DNA of 64,000 nt from Tragulus kanchil (lineage: Eukaryota > Chordata > Mammalia > Artiodactyla > Tragulidae). Both the position numbers and the translations under genes were made by a program. Below, piece after piece: positions 46,330 to 57,665 of the stretch (position 1 is the first letter of the stretch; every line of letters begins with the position of its first letter). A model generated the notes under the pieces. The model was not told the DNA's origin. It saw only the letters and a list, made by a program, of their open reading frames with translations, and made no database searches. The stretch covers positions 41,463,874-41,527,873 of the forward strand of contig JAIOJX010000003.1 of the NCBI GenBank assembly GCA_022376925.1. The letters are read 5' to 3'.

Positions 46330-47242
46330 ATGCACACACAAATATAACATTTTGTACAGAGAGCCACAGGAGCATGGAAAGAATCTCAATTCTTCATGGG
46401 GAAGAAACAGGGAAGGTGCCAGAAAGAAAGTGAGGTCTGAGTTGAGTAGGAGAGAGAATGAGAAAAGTGATTGAGACAAAGGGAATAGTATATATACAGA
46501 AGTAGGACAGAGGGTGATGAGATTGAAAGTTAGTCAGAGCATAATGTTACTCGCACATGTTGTGTCTGGGAGGAATGGATGGTAGGCAGGTAAAATGTAG
46601 AAATGTGCTGGAATCTATTCCATGTTCCAGCGAAAAGTTTGCTCATCCTGGAGGCAATGGCCATGGTGCAAACCAGTGGCACCACAAGATGCATGGTTTT
46701 GAAAGGAGTCTTAAGCTGTGATGTGGCAGCTGAACTGATGAAATCTAAGTCTGCAGTAGGAAGTAATTACAGTGATCCAGCTAAAGTTGCTCCATATCAG
46801 AGTTATGGCAATAACTGAGGGAGTGGCAAAAGGGAACCTGTTCAAGAAGTGATTAAAAAGCCATAGCACTTGGTGACTGATTATGAATGTGAAATAGGGA
46901 AACACCAAGCATGGTCTCCAGGTTAATGGCTTGGAAATTGGAAACCGATGCTGTAGCCCAAACACTGGCAACACTGAGAGGAGTGAGGAAGTGAGGAAGA
47001 AATTAGAAGGCTGGATGATTCATTCTGTTTTAGACATGCCAGATCTGAAAATCCTTTGGGATGTGCAAGCAAAGATGCTCAATATACAGTAGGAAAAACT
47101 GGTGTGAGGGTCAGTGATAGTGACCTGGCTGGAGTATTTGGGAAATATCAGTAACTAGTCATTGACTGAGGCCATAGGTTTAGATGTGATTGTCCAAGGA
47201 GAATTTGGAACTTGAGAAATAAACAGGAATAAATAAACAGCA
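46330..47242 (-). mobile_element. L2-like LINE fragment, continuous copy
   Basis: Continues the same L2-like reading through 'cattctgttttagacatgcc' (47022) and 'taggtttagatgtgattgtccaaggagaa' (47176-47204). It is old and diverged. Identification rests on several ordered word matches. Confidence 0.5.
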
Positions 47243-47372
47243 AATAAACCAACTCAATGGACATAAACTTGAGCAAGCTCCAAGAGATAGTGAAGGACAA
47301 GGAAATCTGATGTGCTGCAGTCCATGGGGTCACAGAGTGGGACATGACTGAGCAACTGAACAACAGCAGTAC
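47243..47372 (+). mobile_element. BovB 3' terminal fragment
   Basis: 'caactcaatggacataaacttgagcaagctcc' (47250-47281), 'gctgcagtccatggggtcac' and 'gggacatgactgagcaactg' are the last ~125 bases of BovB. Confidence 0.85.
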
Positions 47373-48364
47373 ATTAATGAATGGACTTGGAACTATTCTT
47401 TGAAATAATTAATCACTCTATATTTAATTGCTGTACCTCAGAGATAATAGATTCATAGATAAAAGAATCAATAGATTCGTAATAGAAGCTAAAAGAACTC
47501 CGTATCCTCAACCAACATCCCTTCTATCCATCCTCTGCAAGAAGCTCATTACCTTAAAAACACTCTTGTCCTTTTACTGAATAAATCTATTTCTCAGAGG
47601 CCTTATCAGAATTTTCTGTTTTTATGTCCTGGGGGCCTCTTCACAGCCCTGAACAGTTCACAGAACTTTCCATTTTGCATGCAGGCAGACCTTACACAAA
47701 ACCTCTGTCACCAGCTACTCTTTTCTGGGATCTTCCCATCAGTCTTGCCCTGGAGTTTGAAGAGCAAGACTCCATATCCTTGACTTTGCTTCAGTTGCTC
47801 TTTTCAACTGTTACCACATAGGCCCTTTGTGATTTCAAGGGTTTGGGAATCCTTCTGCTAATGACAAAAAAATAAACAAGATGAGAGGAAAAAGCAACAA
47901 TAAGCACTGGGAATTTTCAAAGCTTCATAAGTCTCACAATTAAGAGCTTCGGTTCATGCGTGAGGTATGAAGTGGACCTCATCCTTCTATGCCTTTGTTG
48001 GGACCCACTAAGTCACTTCTTTTATATCTCGTTCTCCTGATCCAATGTTCTCATATTCTTCATGACCTTTCTACCAGGAAGACTAAAGGTAGCATCAAGA
48101 TAGGTTTAAAGGCTTCTCTGAGAACACATAGGGTAAGTGACCCAATTCCATTGACCTTAATGCTCAAAGAAATGATCACCTATGTGTATTACCTCATAGC
48201 TGTTTCCCACATAGAGCTGAAACACAGCTCCTAATTCTAAAATACAAATATTTTCTGTCATCAGTTTAATCTCATTTGTTAATGCAACAATCTTAGATTC
48301 TTCTGTAGATCTACAAACCAGAGTAGGACAAAGGACAGAAGTCTGAAAGTTGGTATGAAAGTTG
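47373..48364. other. Unique DNA within duplication 15
   Basis: No recognised element. Frames of 65 and 81 codons lack domains and are simply repeated at 48762 and 49127. Confidence 0.5.
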
Positions 48365-48380
48365 CATCGAAAAAAAAAGC

Positions 48381-48510
48381 AATAAACCAACTCAATGGAC
48401 ATAAACTTGAGCAAGCTCCAAGAGATAGTGAAGGACAAGGAAATCTGATGTGCTGCAGTCCATGGGGTCACAGAGTGGGACATGACTGAGCAACTGAACA
48501 ACAGCAGTAC
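48381..48510 (+). mobile_element. BovB 3' terminal fragment, second copy
   Basis: Duplicate of 47243-47372. Confidence 0.85.
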
Positions 48511-49542
48511 ATTAATGAATGGACTTGGAACTATTCTTTGAAATAATTAATCACTCTATATTTAATTGCTATACCTCAGAGATAATAGATTCATAGATAA
48601 AAGAATCAATAGATTCGTAATAGAAGCTAAAAGAACTCCGTATCCTCAACCAACATCCCTTCTATCCATCCTCTGCAAGAAGCTCATTACCTTAAAAACA
48701 CTCTTGTCCTTTTACTGAATAAATCTATTTATCAGAGGCCTTATCAGAATTTTCTGTTTTTATGTCCTGGGGGCCTCTTCACAGCCCTGAACAGTTCACA
48801 GAACTTTCCATTTTGCATGCAGGCAGACCTTACACAAAACCTCTGTCACCAGCTACTCTTTTCTGGGATCTTCCCATCAGTCTTGCCCTGGAGTTTGAAG
48901 AGCAAGACTCCATATCCTTGACTTTGCTTCAGTTGCTCTTTTCAACTGTTACCACATAGGCCCTTTGTGATTTCAAGGGTTTGGGAATCCTTCTGCTAAT
49001 GACAAAAAAATAAACAAGATGAGAGGAAAAAGCAACAATAAGCACTGGGAATTTTCAAAGCTTCATAAGTCTCACAATTAAGAGCTTCGGTTCATGCGTG
49101 AGGTATGAAGTGGACCTCATCCTTCTATGCCTTTGTTGGGACCCACTAAGTCACTTCTTTTATATCTCGTTCTCCTGATCCAATGTTCTCATATTCTTCA
49201 TGACCTTTCTACCAGGAAGACTAAAGGTAGCATCAAGATAGGTTTAAAGGCTTCTCTGAGAACACATAGGGTAAGTGACCCAATTCCATTGACCTTAATG
49301 CTCAAAGAAATGATCACCTATGTGTATTACCTCATAGCTGTTTCCCACATAGAGCTGAAACACAGCTCCTAATTCTAAAATACAAATATTTTCTGTCATC
49401 AGTTTAATCTCATTTGTTAATGCAACAATCTTAGATTCTTCTGTAGATCTACAAACCAGAGTAGGACAAAGGACAGAAGTCTGAAAGTTGGTATGAAAGT
49501 TGACTATATTTTCCATGTTGTGTCCATCTACAAATGTTTTTT

Positions 49543-49829
49543 GTGGGTTTTTTTTTAGCGTATTTTTTTTTTGGCCACTTCTATTGGTCTCTCATTTATC
49601 TATTTGCATACATTTTTGTTCTCTGGCCTGTGCGGGCCTCCTATCACAGTGGCCTCGCTCATTGCAGGACACCAGCTCTGGGCGCATGCGCTCCAGAGCT
49701 CCAGCTTTTTAGTAGGACACATGGGTCCAGCCCCTCCTTGGAATGTGGGATCTTCCCAGACCAGGGATTGAACCAGCACCCCTTGCACTGCAAGGTGGTG
49801 TCCTTACCCACTGGACAATCAGGGAAGCC
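49543..49829 (-). mobile_element. GC-rich tRNA-derived SINE, intermediate 3' form
   Basis: Minus-strand element with a T-rich start (inverse A tail) leading directly into 'ggccacttctattggtct', so the C-rich module is absent. Head inverse is 'ccactggacaatcagggaagccc'. Nearly perfect 15-base target-site duplications lie at 49528-49542 and 49830-49844 (one mismatch). Confidence 0.92.
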
Positions 49830-49977
49830 CTACTAATGTTTTTTAAGGCAAGTCATTGAAAAGTCGTTACCTCATGATTCAGTTTTCATTTAATTGTTCT
49901 GGTCATGAAGTATTGTGAGAAATACTTTGTTGAAATTCAGATACATTATGATCAGTGGACTGCATGATGTTTACAAG

Positions 49978-50228
49978 GATGATGTGATGGAATCTGAAGG
50001 CAGATCTGCTGGTTTTGAATCCTGACTCTCGGATTTTCTAGCTTTGAGACCTTGTGCTAATTACTTGGTAACTTGTGCTAGTAACTTGGTAACTGTGCCT
50101 CAGCTTTCTTATTTATAAAGTGAGGATATTATTAAGATCTCATGGAATTTTCTCATACAGTTTTCATGAAGATTAGATGAAAATAATGAACATAAAGTAG
50201 CAAGTATCCAATTAATGTTAGGCAAAAT
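49978..50228 (+). mobile_element. MIR SINE, copy 1 of 3
   Basis: 'ggttttgaatcctgactctcgg' near 50012 and 'gtgcctcagctttcttatttataaagtgagg' near 50095 form the MIR core. Its 3' end is shortened next to the junction. Confidence 0.8.
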
Positions 50229-50652
50229 ACTAACTCTCAGGTGGGGCAGAGGAAAATATTGAATAAATTTTTGCAATGACCTCTCCTGATCCAATGTTCT
50301 CATATTCTTCATGACCTTTCTACCAGGAAGACTAAAGGTAGCATCAAGATAGGTTTAAAGGCTTCTCTGAGAACACATAGGGTAAGTGACCCAATTCCAT
50401 TGACCTTAATGCTCAAAGAAATGATCACCTATGTGTATTACCTCATAGCTGTTTCCACATAGAGCTGAAACACAGCTCCTAATTCTAAAATACAAATATT
50501 TTCTGTCATCAGTTTAATCTCATTTGTTAATGCAACAATCTTAGATTCTTCTGTAGATCTACAAACCAGAGTAGGACAAAGGACAGAAGTCTGAAAGTTG
50601 GTATGAAAGTTGACTATATTTTCCATGTTGTGTCCATCTACAAATGTTTTTT

Positions 50653-50939
50653 GTGGGTTTTTTTTTAGCGTATTTTTTTTTTGGCCACTTCTATTGGTCT
50701 CTCATTTATCTATTTGCATACATTTTTGTTCTCTGGCCTGTGCGGGCCTCCTATCACAGTGGCCTCGCTCATTGCAGGACACCAGCTCTGGGCGCATGCG
50801 CTCCAGAGCTCCAGCTTGTTAGTAGGACACATGGGTCCAGCCCCTCCTTGGAATGTGGGATCTTCCCAGACCAGGGATTGAACCAGCACCCCTTGCACTG
50901 CAAGGTGGTGTCCTTACCCACTGGACAATCAGGGAAGCC
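50653..50939 (-). mobile_element. GC-rich tRNA-derived SINE, second copy
   Basis: Duplicate of 49543-49829 including both target-site duplications. One substitution (near 50818). Confidence 0.92.
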
Positions 50940-51086
50940 CTACTAATGTTTTTTAAGGCAAGTCATTGAAAAGTCGTTACCTCATGATTCAGTTTTCATT
51001 TAATTGTTCTGGTCATGAAGTATTGTGAGAAATACTTTGTTGAAATTCAGATACATTATGATCAGTGGACTGCATGATGTTTACAA

Positions 51087-51330
51087 GGATGATGTGATGG
51101 AATCTGAAGGCAGATCTGCTGGTTTTGAATCCTGACTCTCGGATTTTCTAGCTTTGAGACCTTGTGCTAATTACTTGGTAACTTGTGCTAGTAACTTGGT
51201 AACTGTGCCTCAGCTTTCTTATTTATAAAGTGAGGATATTATTAAGATCTCATGGAATTTTCTCATACAGTTTTCATGAAGATTAGATGAAAATAATGAA
51301 CATAAAGTAGCAAGTATCCAATTAATGTTA
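51087..51330 (+). mobile_element. MIR SINE, copy 2 of 3
   Basis: Same insertion as 49978-50228, intact 3' end. Confidence 0.8.
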
Positions 51331-51550
51331 GGTTTTTAAAATTCAAAATACTAACTCTCAGGTGGGGCAGAGGGAAAATATTGAATAATCAAAATCTTTA
51401 TGCAGGTGATGGGGACAGAGAATATACTTGCGGAAAATGTTCCAGTTGATTCTAACACACTATTTTTCCATCATGGTGAAGAATCAGTGGCATTTAGTTT
51501 TCCTCCTTTCAGCTATTTTGTCATTAAAATGAAAAGAAATCTGACAATTT

Positions 51551-51822
51551 GTTATGGTCTGAATTATATCCCACAAACTTCATTTGCTGAAGTTTTAATC
51601 CACCAGTGCCTTAAAACATGACTGTATTTGGACATGGGATCTTACAGAGGTAATTAAGTTAAAATGAGGTAATTAAAGTGGACCTTAATTCAGTATGATG
51701 GGTATCTGTAGAAGAAGAGGAAATTTGAACACAGACAAGTATAGAGGATGGATCATACGAAGACACAAAGATAGGACAGTTACCCATTAGCCAAAGAGAG
51801 AGGTCTCAGAAGAAACTGACTC
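51551..51822 (+). mobile_element. MaLR (MLT1-like) LTR, left part, first copy
   Basis: 'ttatggtctgaattatatccca' at 51552 is a typical MaLR start. 'ggaggtaattaa' type blocks and 'gaagacacaaagataggac' follow. It is interrupted by a SINE at 51823, and no right part follows in this copy. Confidence 0.7.
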
Positions 51823-52068
51823 TAGGCTTCCCTGGTGGTCCAGTGGGTAAAGACACCGCCTTGCAGTACAAGGGACACAGGTTTGATTCCTGGCCTGGGA
51901 AGGTCCCATGTGCGGCAGAGCAGCTGGACCGATGTGTCCAACTACCGAGCCAGCACTCTGGAGCGCGTGCTCTGCAACGAGAGGCCACTGCAATGGGAGG
52001 TCCACACAGGCCAAAGAACAAAGATGAAAATAAATGAAATACCAATAGAAGTGGCCAAAAAAAAAATA
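51823..52068 (+). mobile_element. GC-rich tRNA-derived SINE, intermediate form, deleted copy
   Basis: Inserted in the MaLR LTR. Compared with the copy at 52922 it lacks about 19 bases around 51965 and has extra substitutions toward the junction. Confidence 0.9.
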
Positions 52069-52185
52069 AGAAAAAGAATGTTTTGATTCAGTTTTCATTT
52101 AATTGTTCTGGTCATGAAGTATTGTGAGAAATACTTTGTTGAAATTCAGATACATTATGATCAGTGGACTGCATGATGTTTACAA

Positions 52186-52428
52186 GGATGATGTGATGGA
52201 ATCTGAAGGCAGATCTGCTGGTTTTGAATCCTGACTCTCGGATTTTCTAGCTTTGAGACCTTGTGCTAATTACTTGGTAACTTGTGCTAGTAACTTGGTA
52301 ACTGTGCCTCAGCTTTCTTATTTATAAAGTGAGGATATTATTAAGATCTCATGGAATTTTCTCATACAGTTTTCATGAAGATTAGATGAAAATAATGAAC
52401 ATAAAGTAGCAAGTATCCAATTAATGTT
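52186..52428 (+). mobile_element. MIR SINE, copy 3 of 3
   Basis: Same insertion again, produced by overlap of duplications 16 and 17. Confidence 0.8.
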
Positions 52429-52649
52429 AGGTTTTTAAAATTCAAAATACTAACTCTCAGGTGGGGCAGAGGGAAAATATTGAATAATCAAAATCTTTAT
52501 GCAGGTGATGGGGACAGAGAATATACTTGCGGAAAATGTTCCAGTTGATTCTAACACACTATTTTTCCATCATGGTGAAGAATCAGTGGCATTTAGTTTT
52601 CCTCCTTTCAGCTATTTTGTCATTAAAATGAAAAGAAATCTGACAATTT

Positions 52650-53330
52650 GTTATGGTCTGAATTATATCCCACAAACTTCATTTGCTGAAGTTTTAATCC
52701 ACCAGTGCCTTAAAACATGACTGTATTTGGACATGGGATCTTACAGAGGTAATTAAGTTAAAATGAGGTAATTAAAGTGGACCTTAATTCAGTATGATGG
52801 GTATCTGTAGAAGAAGAGGAAATTTGAACACAGACAAGTATAGAGGATGGATCATACGAAGACACAAAGATAGGACAGTTACCCATTAGCCAAAGAGAGA
52901 GGTCTCAGAAGAAACTGACTCTAGGCTTCCCTGGTGGTCCAGTGGGTAAAGACACCGCCTTGCAGTACAAGGGACACAGGTTTGATTCCTGGCCTGGGAA
53001 GGTCCCATGTGCGGCAGAGCAGCTGGACCGATGTGTCCAACTACCGAGCCAGCACTCTGGAGCGCATGTGCCCAAAGCCAGTGCTCTGCGATGAGAGAGG
53101 CCACTGCAATGGGAGGCCCACACAGGCCAAAGAACAAAGATGGAAATAAATGAAAGACCAATAGAAGTGGCCAAAAAAAAAATAAATAAGAAAAAGAAAT
53201 CAACTCTGCTAATACCTTGATTTCAGATCTGTAGTCTCTAGGACTGTGTGAGAATAAATTCTTGTTGCTGATTTATCACCCAGTACTTATGGTACTTTGT
53301 TATGGCAACCTTAACAAACTAATCCATACT
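52650..53330 (+). mobile_element. MaLR (MLT1-like) LTR, complete copy split by a SINE
   Basis: Left part 52650-52921. Right part about 53196-53330 has 'ctaggactgtgtgagaataaattcttgttgctg' and 'ttatggcaaccttaacaaact', the expected LTR end with an AATAAA-like signal. The SINE lies between. Confidence 0.75.
52922..53195 (+). mobile_element. GC-rich tRNA-derived SINE, intermediate form
   Basis: Full version: head 'aggcttccctggtggtccagtggg', B-box 'ggtttgattcc', 'gcgcatgtgcccaaagccag' block, ending 'atagaagtggcc' plus an A-rich tail. Flanks 'agaaactgactct' and 'agaaatcaactct' look like a decayed target-site duplication. Confidence 0.92.
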
Positions 53331-53641
53331 CTAATAGAGACATCAATTTCATTCTGAGACTAGGGCATTTAAAAAAAAATGTTACATGCAATCAACATTT
53401 TTTATGGATGCTTCCAGAAATATTTTATGTACATTCATCTAGATCCTTTCTTCTCTCTCCTCCTTTTACCCAAATAGTAACATCACATCAGTTCCATCCT
53501 ATACTATTACACTTTCTTTATCAGAATGCCAGTTTCCTTGCTGGGAATTTCCCTTCCTCGTCAAGTCATCTCCCCAACTAAATTCTCTGAAATGGGAATC
53601 AGAAGTTTCTTTTCTCTTAGTTTTAAACATTTATCCTTTAG

Positions 53642-53980
53642 AGGCTTCCCCAGTGGCTCAATGGCAGAGAATCCACCTGCCAATGCAGGAGGTATGGGTC
53701 CGATCTCCGATCCAGAAGATCTCACATGCCACAGAGTAACTAAGCCTGTGCTCCTCAACCTCTGAGCCTGTGCTCTAGAGTCTGGGGGCTAAAACTATTG
53801 AGCCCATGTGCCATAACCACTGAGTGCTGTAGAACCAGTGCTCTGCAGCAAGATAATCCACTGCAATGAGAAGCCCATGCACCACAACTAGAGAGTAGCC
53901 CTGACTCTTGGCAGCTAGAGAAAAACCCAGCAGCTGTGAAGACCTAGCACAGTCAAAAATAAATAAATAAAAATTTTAAA
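53642..53980 (+). mobile_element. CHR-type tRNA SINE, long form
   Basis: Head 'aggcttccccagtggctcaa', the repeated 'gagcctgtgct' and 'caccacaactagagagtagcc' modules, and an (AAAT)n tail. This is the long artiodactyl tRNA SINE. Confidence 0.88.
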
Positions 53981-54186
53981 ATGTTACAAATGATTCTTTA
54001 ATAGTCTATAGTACATACATAACTTAGCATAGTATGGTGGCAAAGTGCTTTCCCCTCTAACCTTCCATGGAAGAGAAGAAATTGCCATCCTTGGTAGCAG
54101 TAAACACCTTTTCATTCTTGCAGACTAAGTGTAAGCTGTGGTTTCCCTAGAGATTGTGTGGCTTTTTTTCCCACATTTTCTTTCTT

Positions 54187-54256
54187 TTATTTATTTATTT
54201 TTAAACTTTGTGTTTTGTATTGGAATATAACCGATTAACAAACAATGTTGTCCTCA
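54187..54256 (-). mobile_element. L1 3' terminal fragment
   Basis: 'tgttttgtattggaatataaccgattaac' (54210-54238) is the inverse of the L1 end. Duplicate at about 55326-55395. Confidence 0.75.
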
Positions 54257-54257
54257 T

Positions 54258-54490
54258 TAGAGGTAATATGGTGCAATGGAAGAAGTCATGCTTTGGAATC
54301 AACCAGACCTAAGACCTGGCTCAGCAGCTCTTAAACAGACTGGACTCTGACCAAGTTCCTGACTTCACCTCACTGAGTCTCTGCTTCCACACTGAAAAGT
54401 GAGACTAATTAATGACTACCTCATAATGTATTTAGAGTGCCTGGTATATCATACTTGCTTCATAGGTATTGATCTCTTTTATTCTAATAC
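54258..54490 (+). mobile_element. MIR SINE
   Basis: 'agaggtaatatggtgcaatggaagaag' start, 'ccaagttcctgacttcacctcactgagtctctgcttcc' core and 'gagtgcctggtata' end. Duplicate at about 55397-55629. Confidence 0.8.
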
Positions 54491-54781
54491 TATTTGGCAT
54501 GCATTACATTTATATTTTCTCATTCTTCTTTTTTATAGTATTCATTGAGCAAATTCCAAATTATCAATAAATGTGTCTTGTTTATCTATTGTTTTGGGGC
54601 CTGAGTGAGATGGTATATTTATAGGAGGTAAATATATGCCTCCCTTGCTACAGAGGAATTTTAACTTAAATGAGGTTCCTTGCTGGGAATTTCCTTCCTC
54701 GTCAAGTCATCTCCCCAACTAAATTCTCTGAAATGGGAATCAGAAGTTTCTTTTCTCTTAGTTTTAAACATTTATCCTTTA

Positions 54782-55120
54782 GAGGCTTCCCCAGTGGCTC
54801 AATGGCAGAGAATCCACCTGCCAATGCAGGAGGTATGGGTCCGATCTCCGATCCAGAAGATCTCACATGCCACAGAGTAACTAAGCCTGTGCTCCTCAAC
54901 CTCTGAGCCTGTGCTCTAGAGTCTGGGGGCTAAAACTATTGAGCCCATGTGCCATAACCACTGAGTGCTGTAGAACCAGTGCTCTGCAGCAAGATAATCC
55001 ACTGCAATGAGAAGCCCATGCACCACAACTAGAGAGTAGCCCTGACTCTTGGCAGCTAGAGAAAAACCCAGCAGCTGTGAAGACCTAGCACAGTCAAAAA
55101 TAAATAAATAAAAATTTTAA
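54782..55120 (+). mobile_element. CHR-type tRNA SINE, long form, second copy
   Basis: Duplicate of 53642-53980. Confidence 0.88.
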
Positions 55121-55396
55121 AATGTTACAAATGATTCTTTAATAGTCTATAGTACATACATAACTTAGCATAGTATGGTGGCAAAGTGCTTTCCCCTCTA
55201 ACCTTCCATGGAAGAGAAGAAATTGCCATCCTTGGTAGCAGTAAACACCTTTTCATTCTTGCAGACTAAGTGTAAGCTGTGGTTTGCCTAGAGATTGTGT
55301 GGCTTTTTTTCCCAGATTTTCTTTCTTTTATTTATTTATTTTTAAACTTTGTGTTTTGTATTGGAATATAACCGATTAACAAACAATGTTGTCCTC

Positions 55397-55629
55397 ATTA
55401 GAGGTAATATGGTGCAATGGAAGAAGTCATGCTTTGGAATCAACCAGACCTAAGACCTGGCTCAGCAGCTCTTAAACAGACTGGACTCTGACCAAGTTCC
55501 TGACTTCACCTCACTGAGTCTCTGCTTCCACACTGAAAAGTGAGACTAATTAATGACTACCTCATAATGTATTTAGAGTGCCTGGTATATCATACTTGCT
55601 TCATAGGTATTGATCTCTTTTATTCTAAT
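55397..55629 (+). mobile_element. MIR SINE, second copy
   Basis: Duplicate of 54258-54490. Confidence 0.8.
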
Positions 55630-55811
55630 ACTATTTGGCATGCATTACATTTATATTTTCTCATTCTTCTTTTTTATAGTATTCATTGAGCAAATTCCAA
55701 ATTATCAATAAATGTGTTGTTTATCTATTGTTTTGGGGCCTGAGTGAGATGGTATATTTATAGGAGGTAAATATATGCCTCCCTTGCTACAGAGGAATTT
55801 TAACTTAAATG

Positions 55812-55878
55812 AGGTTCTCTGGTGACTCAGTGGTAAAGAACCCACCTGGGATGCAGAAGATGTAGAAGACCCCAGGTA
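55812..55878 (+). mobile_element. Bov-tA head fragment
   Basis: 'ctctggtgactcagtggtaaagaaccc' then 'agaccccaggt'; only the tRNA-derived head is present. Confidence 0.7.
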
Positions 55879-57289
55879 TTATAATATCTAGGGCTGTTAT
55901 TCCAAAATGGTGAATAGCTTAATATTTGGAGGAGAAGATGATACATAGAAAATCAATGCAACAAAAATGACAATTCCTACTTATGTTTATTCTATTTTTC
56001 TTAAATGAGGGGTACACTCTAAAGACTTGATGTACTGGAACAAAGTTCATTTTCTTTCAGGAGGAACTTAAACTTCACTTTATTCTACTGTATAAAATGT
56101 ACAAAAGTGCCTATGATACAACTTAAATTTGGAGACTTGCTCTTTCTTACTTGAATTCAAAGTAGTACATACAAGATATAATTAGACTAAGAGTTAATGG
56201 AAACTCATTTCTTGTTGATACAGCTACATTTCTGTAAATTCTTTCTCATCATTGAAGTTATTTGTCCAGGGTATTAAAAAATACAATACAGCTGATGACT
56301 AAGATAGTGCTTACTAAAACAAGAACCAAATAAACCTGCCTTGACCACATTTATGAGTTCATGCAATTGAACAATACTGCATGAAACTTGGAATACAATA
56401 GCCCAAATCTCTGAATATAGTGGGATAATCAAGCTAGAGAATTTATTGTGGGGGTGATTAAAAATTGCATCAGCGAAATAATGATCCACCTTTTAATTAC
56501 TTTCCTTTGTAGTAAGCTGAGATCAATATCAATTATCTGTTTTATTCAAGTTCCTTTGTTTTTCCTCCTTAAAGAAGCCATTATGTGACTATGCAAGTAC
56601 CAGCACTAAAGGAAACTCCGAATTATTTGGCAGGAAATGTAGAGAGTCTGATAACAGTGACACACATTTGGTCTCTGCAAAGAAAGGCTTGTGCCGTGGT
56701 GAAAACTTCACAGATCATTCAGTGTAAGAGCCCTAATAAGATCATCATTTTAGCCTAATGTTTACTGACATCCTATAAAATCATAATGAACATATGAAAA
56801 AGGAAAAATTTGAGATCATACACGAATTGGTGTTTATTAATTGAATTTTAGAGTGTCCCTTTGGGTGCAGTTATCCAGTAGAGTAGCTTAATTAGTTGCC
56901 ACTTTTCATCTTTCTTTGGCTTCTCATTGTTGGTGCCAAGTGTTATTGCTATTATTGTTGTTTTATTTTTTGCCAAGGAAAATGAGGAAATTGATATTAG
57001 CTTCTTAAAAAAAAAGGATGCTCCAGAAGCAAACCAGAGTTCTTATCCCATGCCAAGTTGGAAGGAACATATGGATGTGAAAGAAAACATCATTTCAGGG
57101 TGGCCTGTGCTGAGGGCACATTGTAATCTGCTAGGGACGTTGCACCTGGTTCCCAACACTGGTGCCACAGACAAATAAAACCTCATACTTCACTCGGGTG
57201 TGGCACCAGACCAAGACAGTCCTCCTTGCAATTAGATTCCTCTCAATGGGAAAATTGTACATGACTTGACGGAGAGTCCAGAAACAGTC
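55879..57289. other. Repeat-poor unique DNA
   Basis: No recognised element over 1.4 kb. About 56560-56890 is mixed-composition sequence with homeodomain-like TTAATTAG words near 56888. An 83-codon frame at 56927-57178 begins with a hydrophobic stretch but has no recognisable domain, splice context or promoter. Confidence 0.45.
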
Positions 57290-57665
57290 TTGTTGTTGTT
57301 CAGTTGCTAAGTCATGTCTATTTGGGACCCCATGGACTGCAGCAAACCAGGCTTCCCTGTCCTTCACTATCTACCTAAGTTTGCATAAATTTATGCCCAT
57401 TGAGTCGATGATGTCATCCAACCTTCTCATCCTCGGTAGACCCCTTCTCCTCCTGCCCTTAATCTTTCCCAACATTAGGGTCTTTTCCAATGAGTCAGCA
57501 CTTTGCATCAGGTGGCCAAAGTCTTGGTGCTTCAGCTTCAGCATCAGTCCTTCCAATGAACATTCAAGGTTAGTTTCCTTTAGGATTGACGGGTTAGGTC
57601 TTGCTGTCCAAGGGACTCTCAGAGTCTTCTCCAACACCATAGTTCAAAAGCATCTGTTCATTTTA
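57290..57665 (-). mobile_element. BovB (RTE) LINE 3' end
   Basis: Minus-strand BovB. An 89-codon frame (57640-57371) still reads as the BovB reverse-transcriptase C-terminus (SLEGLMLKLK and SLEKTLMLGKIKGRRRRG are visible). Truncated at its 5' side and lacking the catalytic region, so not functional. Confidence 0.9.

Larger units (their letters stand above)
44434..46726 (+). repeat. Direct duplication 14 (two ~1.15 kb copies, head to tail)
   Basis: Copy 1 is 44434-45582 and copy 2 is 45583-46726. The offset falls from 1149 to 1144 because of a 5-base loss in the first 60 bases of copy 2 (near 45637). The L2-like sequence at the end of copy 1 is cut and continues only after copy 2. Confidence 0.97.
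47243..49502 (+). repeat. Direct duplication 15 (two ~1122 bp copies, 16 bp filler)
   Basis: Copy 1 is 47243-48364 and copy 2 is 48381-49502, offset 1138. The filler 48365-48380 is mostly a run of A. Only two substitutions were noticed. Copy 2 overlaps the start of duplication 16. Confidence 0.97.
49171..51388 (+). repeat. Direct duplication 16 (two ~1.1 kb copies, 15 bp filler)
   Basis: Copy 1 is 49171-50266 and copy 2 is 50282-51388. Copy 2 has about 12 more bases near 51332-51343 than copy 1 has near 50222, close to the inner edge of copy 1. Its left part is the third occurrence of sequence also seen at about 48033 and 49171. Confidence 0.97.
50985..53198 (+). repeat. Direct duplication 17 (two ~1.1 kb copies, 5 bp filler)
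   Basis: Copy 1 is 50985-52078 and copy 2 is 52084-53198. The offset grows from 1099 to 1120 because the SINE at the end of copy 1 lacks about 19 bases near 51965 and has extra substitutions. The left part overlaps duplication 16, so the MIR here occurs three times. Confidence 0.97.
53534..55814 (+). repeat. Direct duplication 18 (two ~1140 bp copies, head to tail)
   Basis: Copy 1 is 53534-54675 and copy 2 is 54676-55814, sharing TTC at the junction. A single-base loss lies 15 bases into copy 2, and a two-base difference occurs near 54573/55715. Both copies hold a CHR-type SINE, an L1 tail and a MIR. Confidence 0.97.

Noticed and set aside
56927..57178. 83-codon frame with hydrophobic N-terminus as a small membrane protein
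   Set aside because: No recognised family, no promoter or splice signals, and an AT-rich context where such frames arise by chance.
57371..57640. 89-codon frame resembling reverse transcriptase
   Set aside because: It is the C-terminal remnant of a truncated BovB LINE without the catalytic region, so not annotated as a gene.
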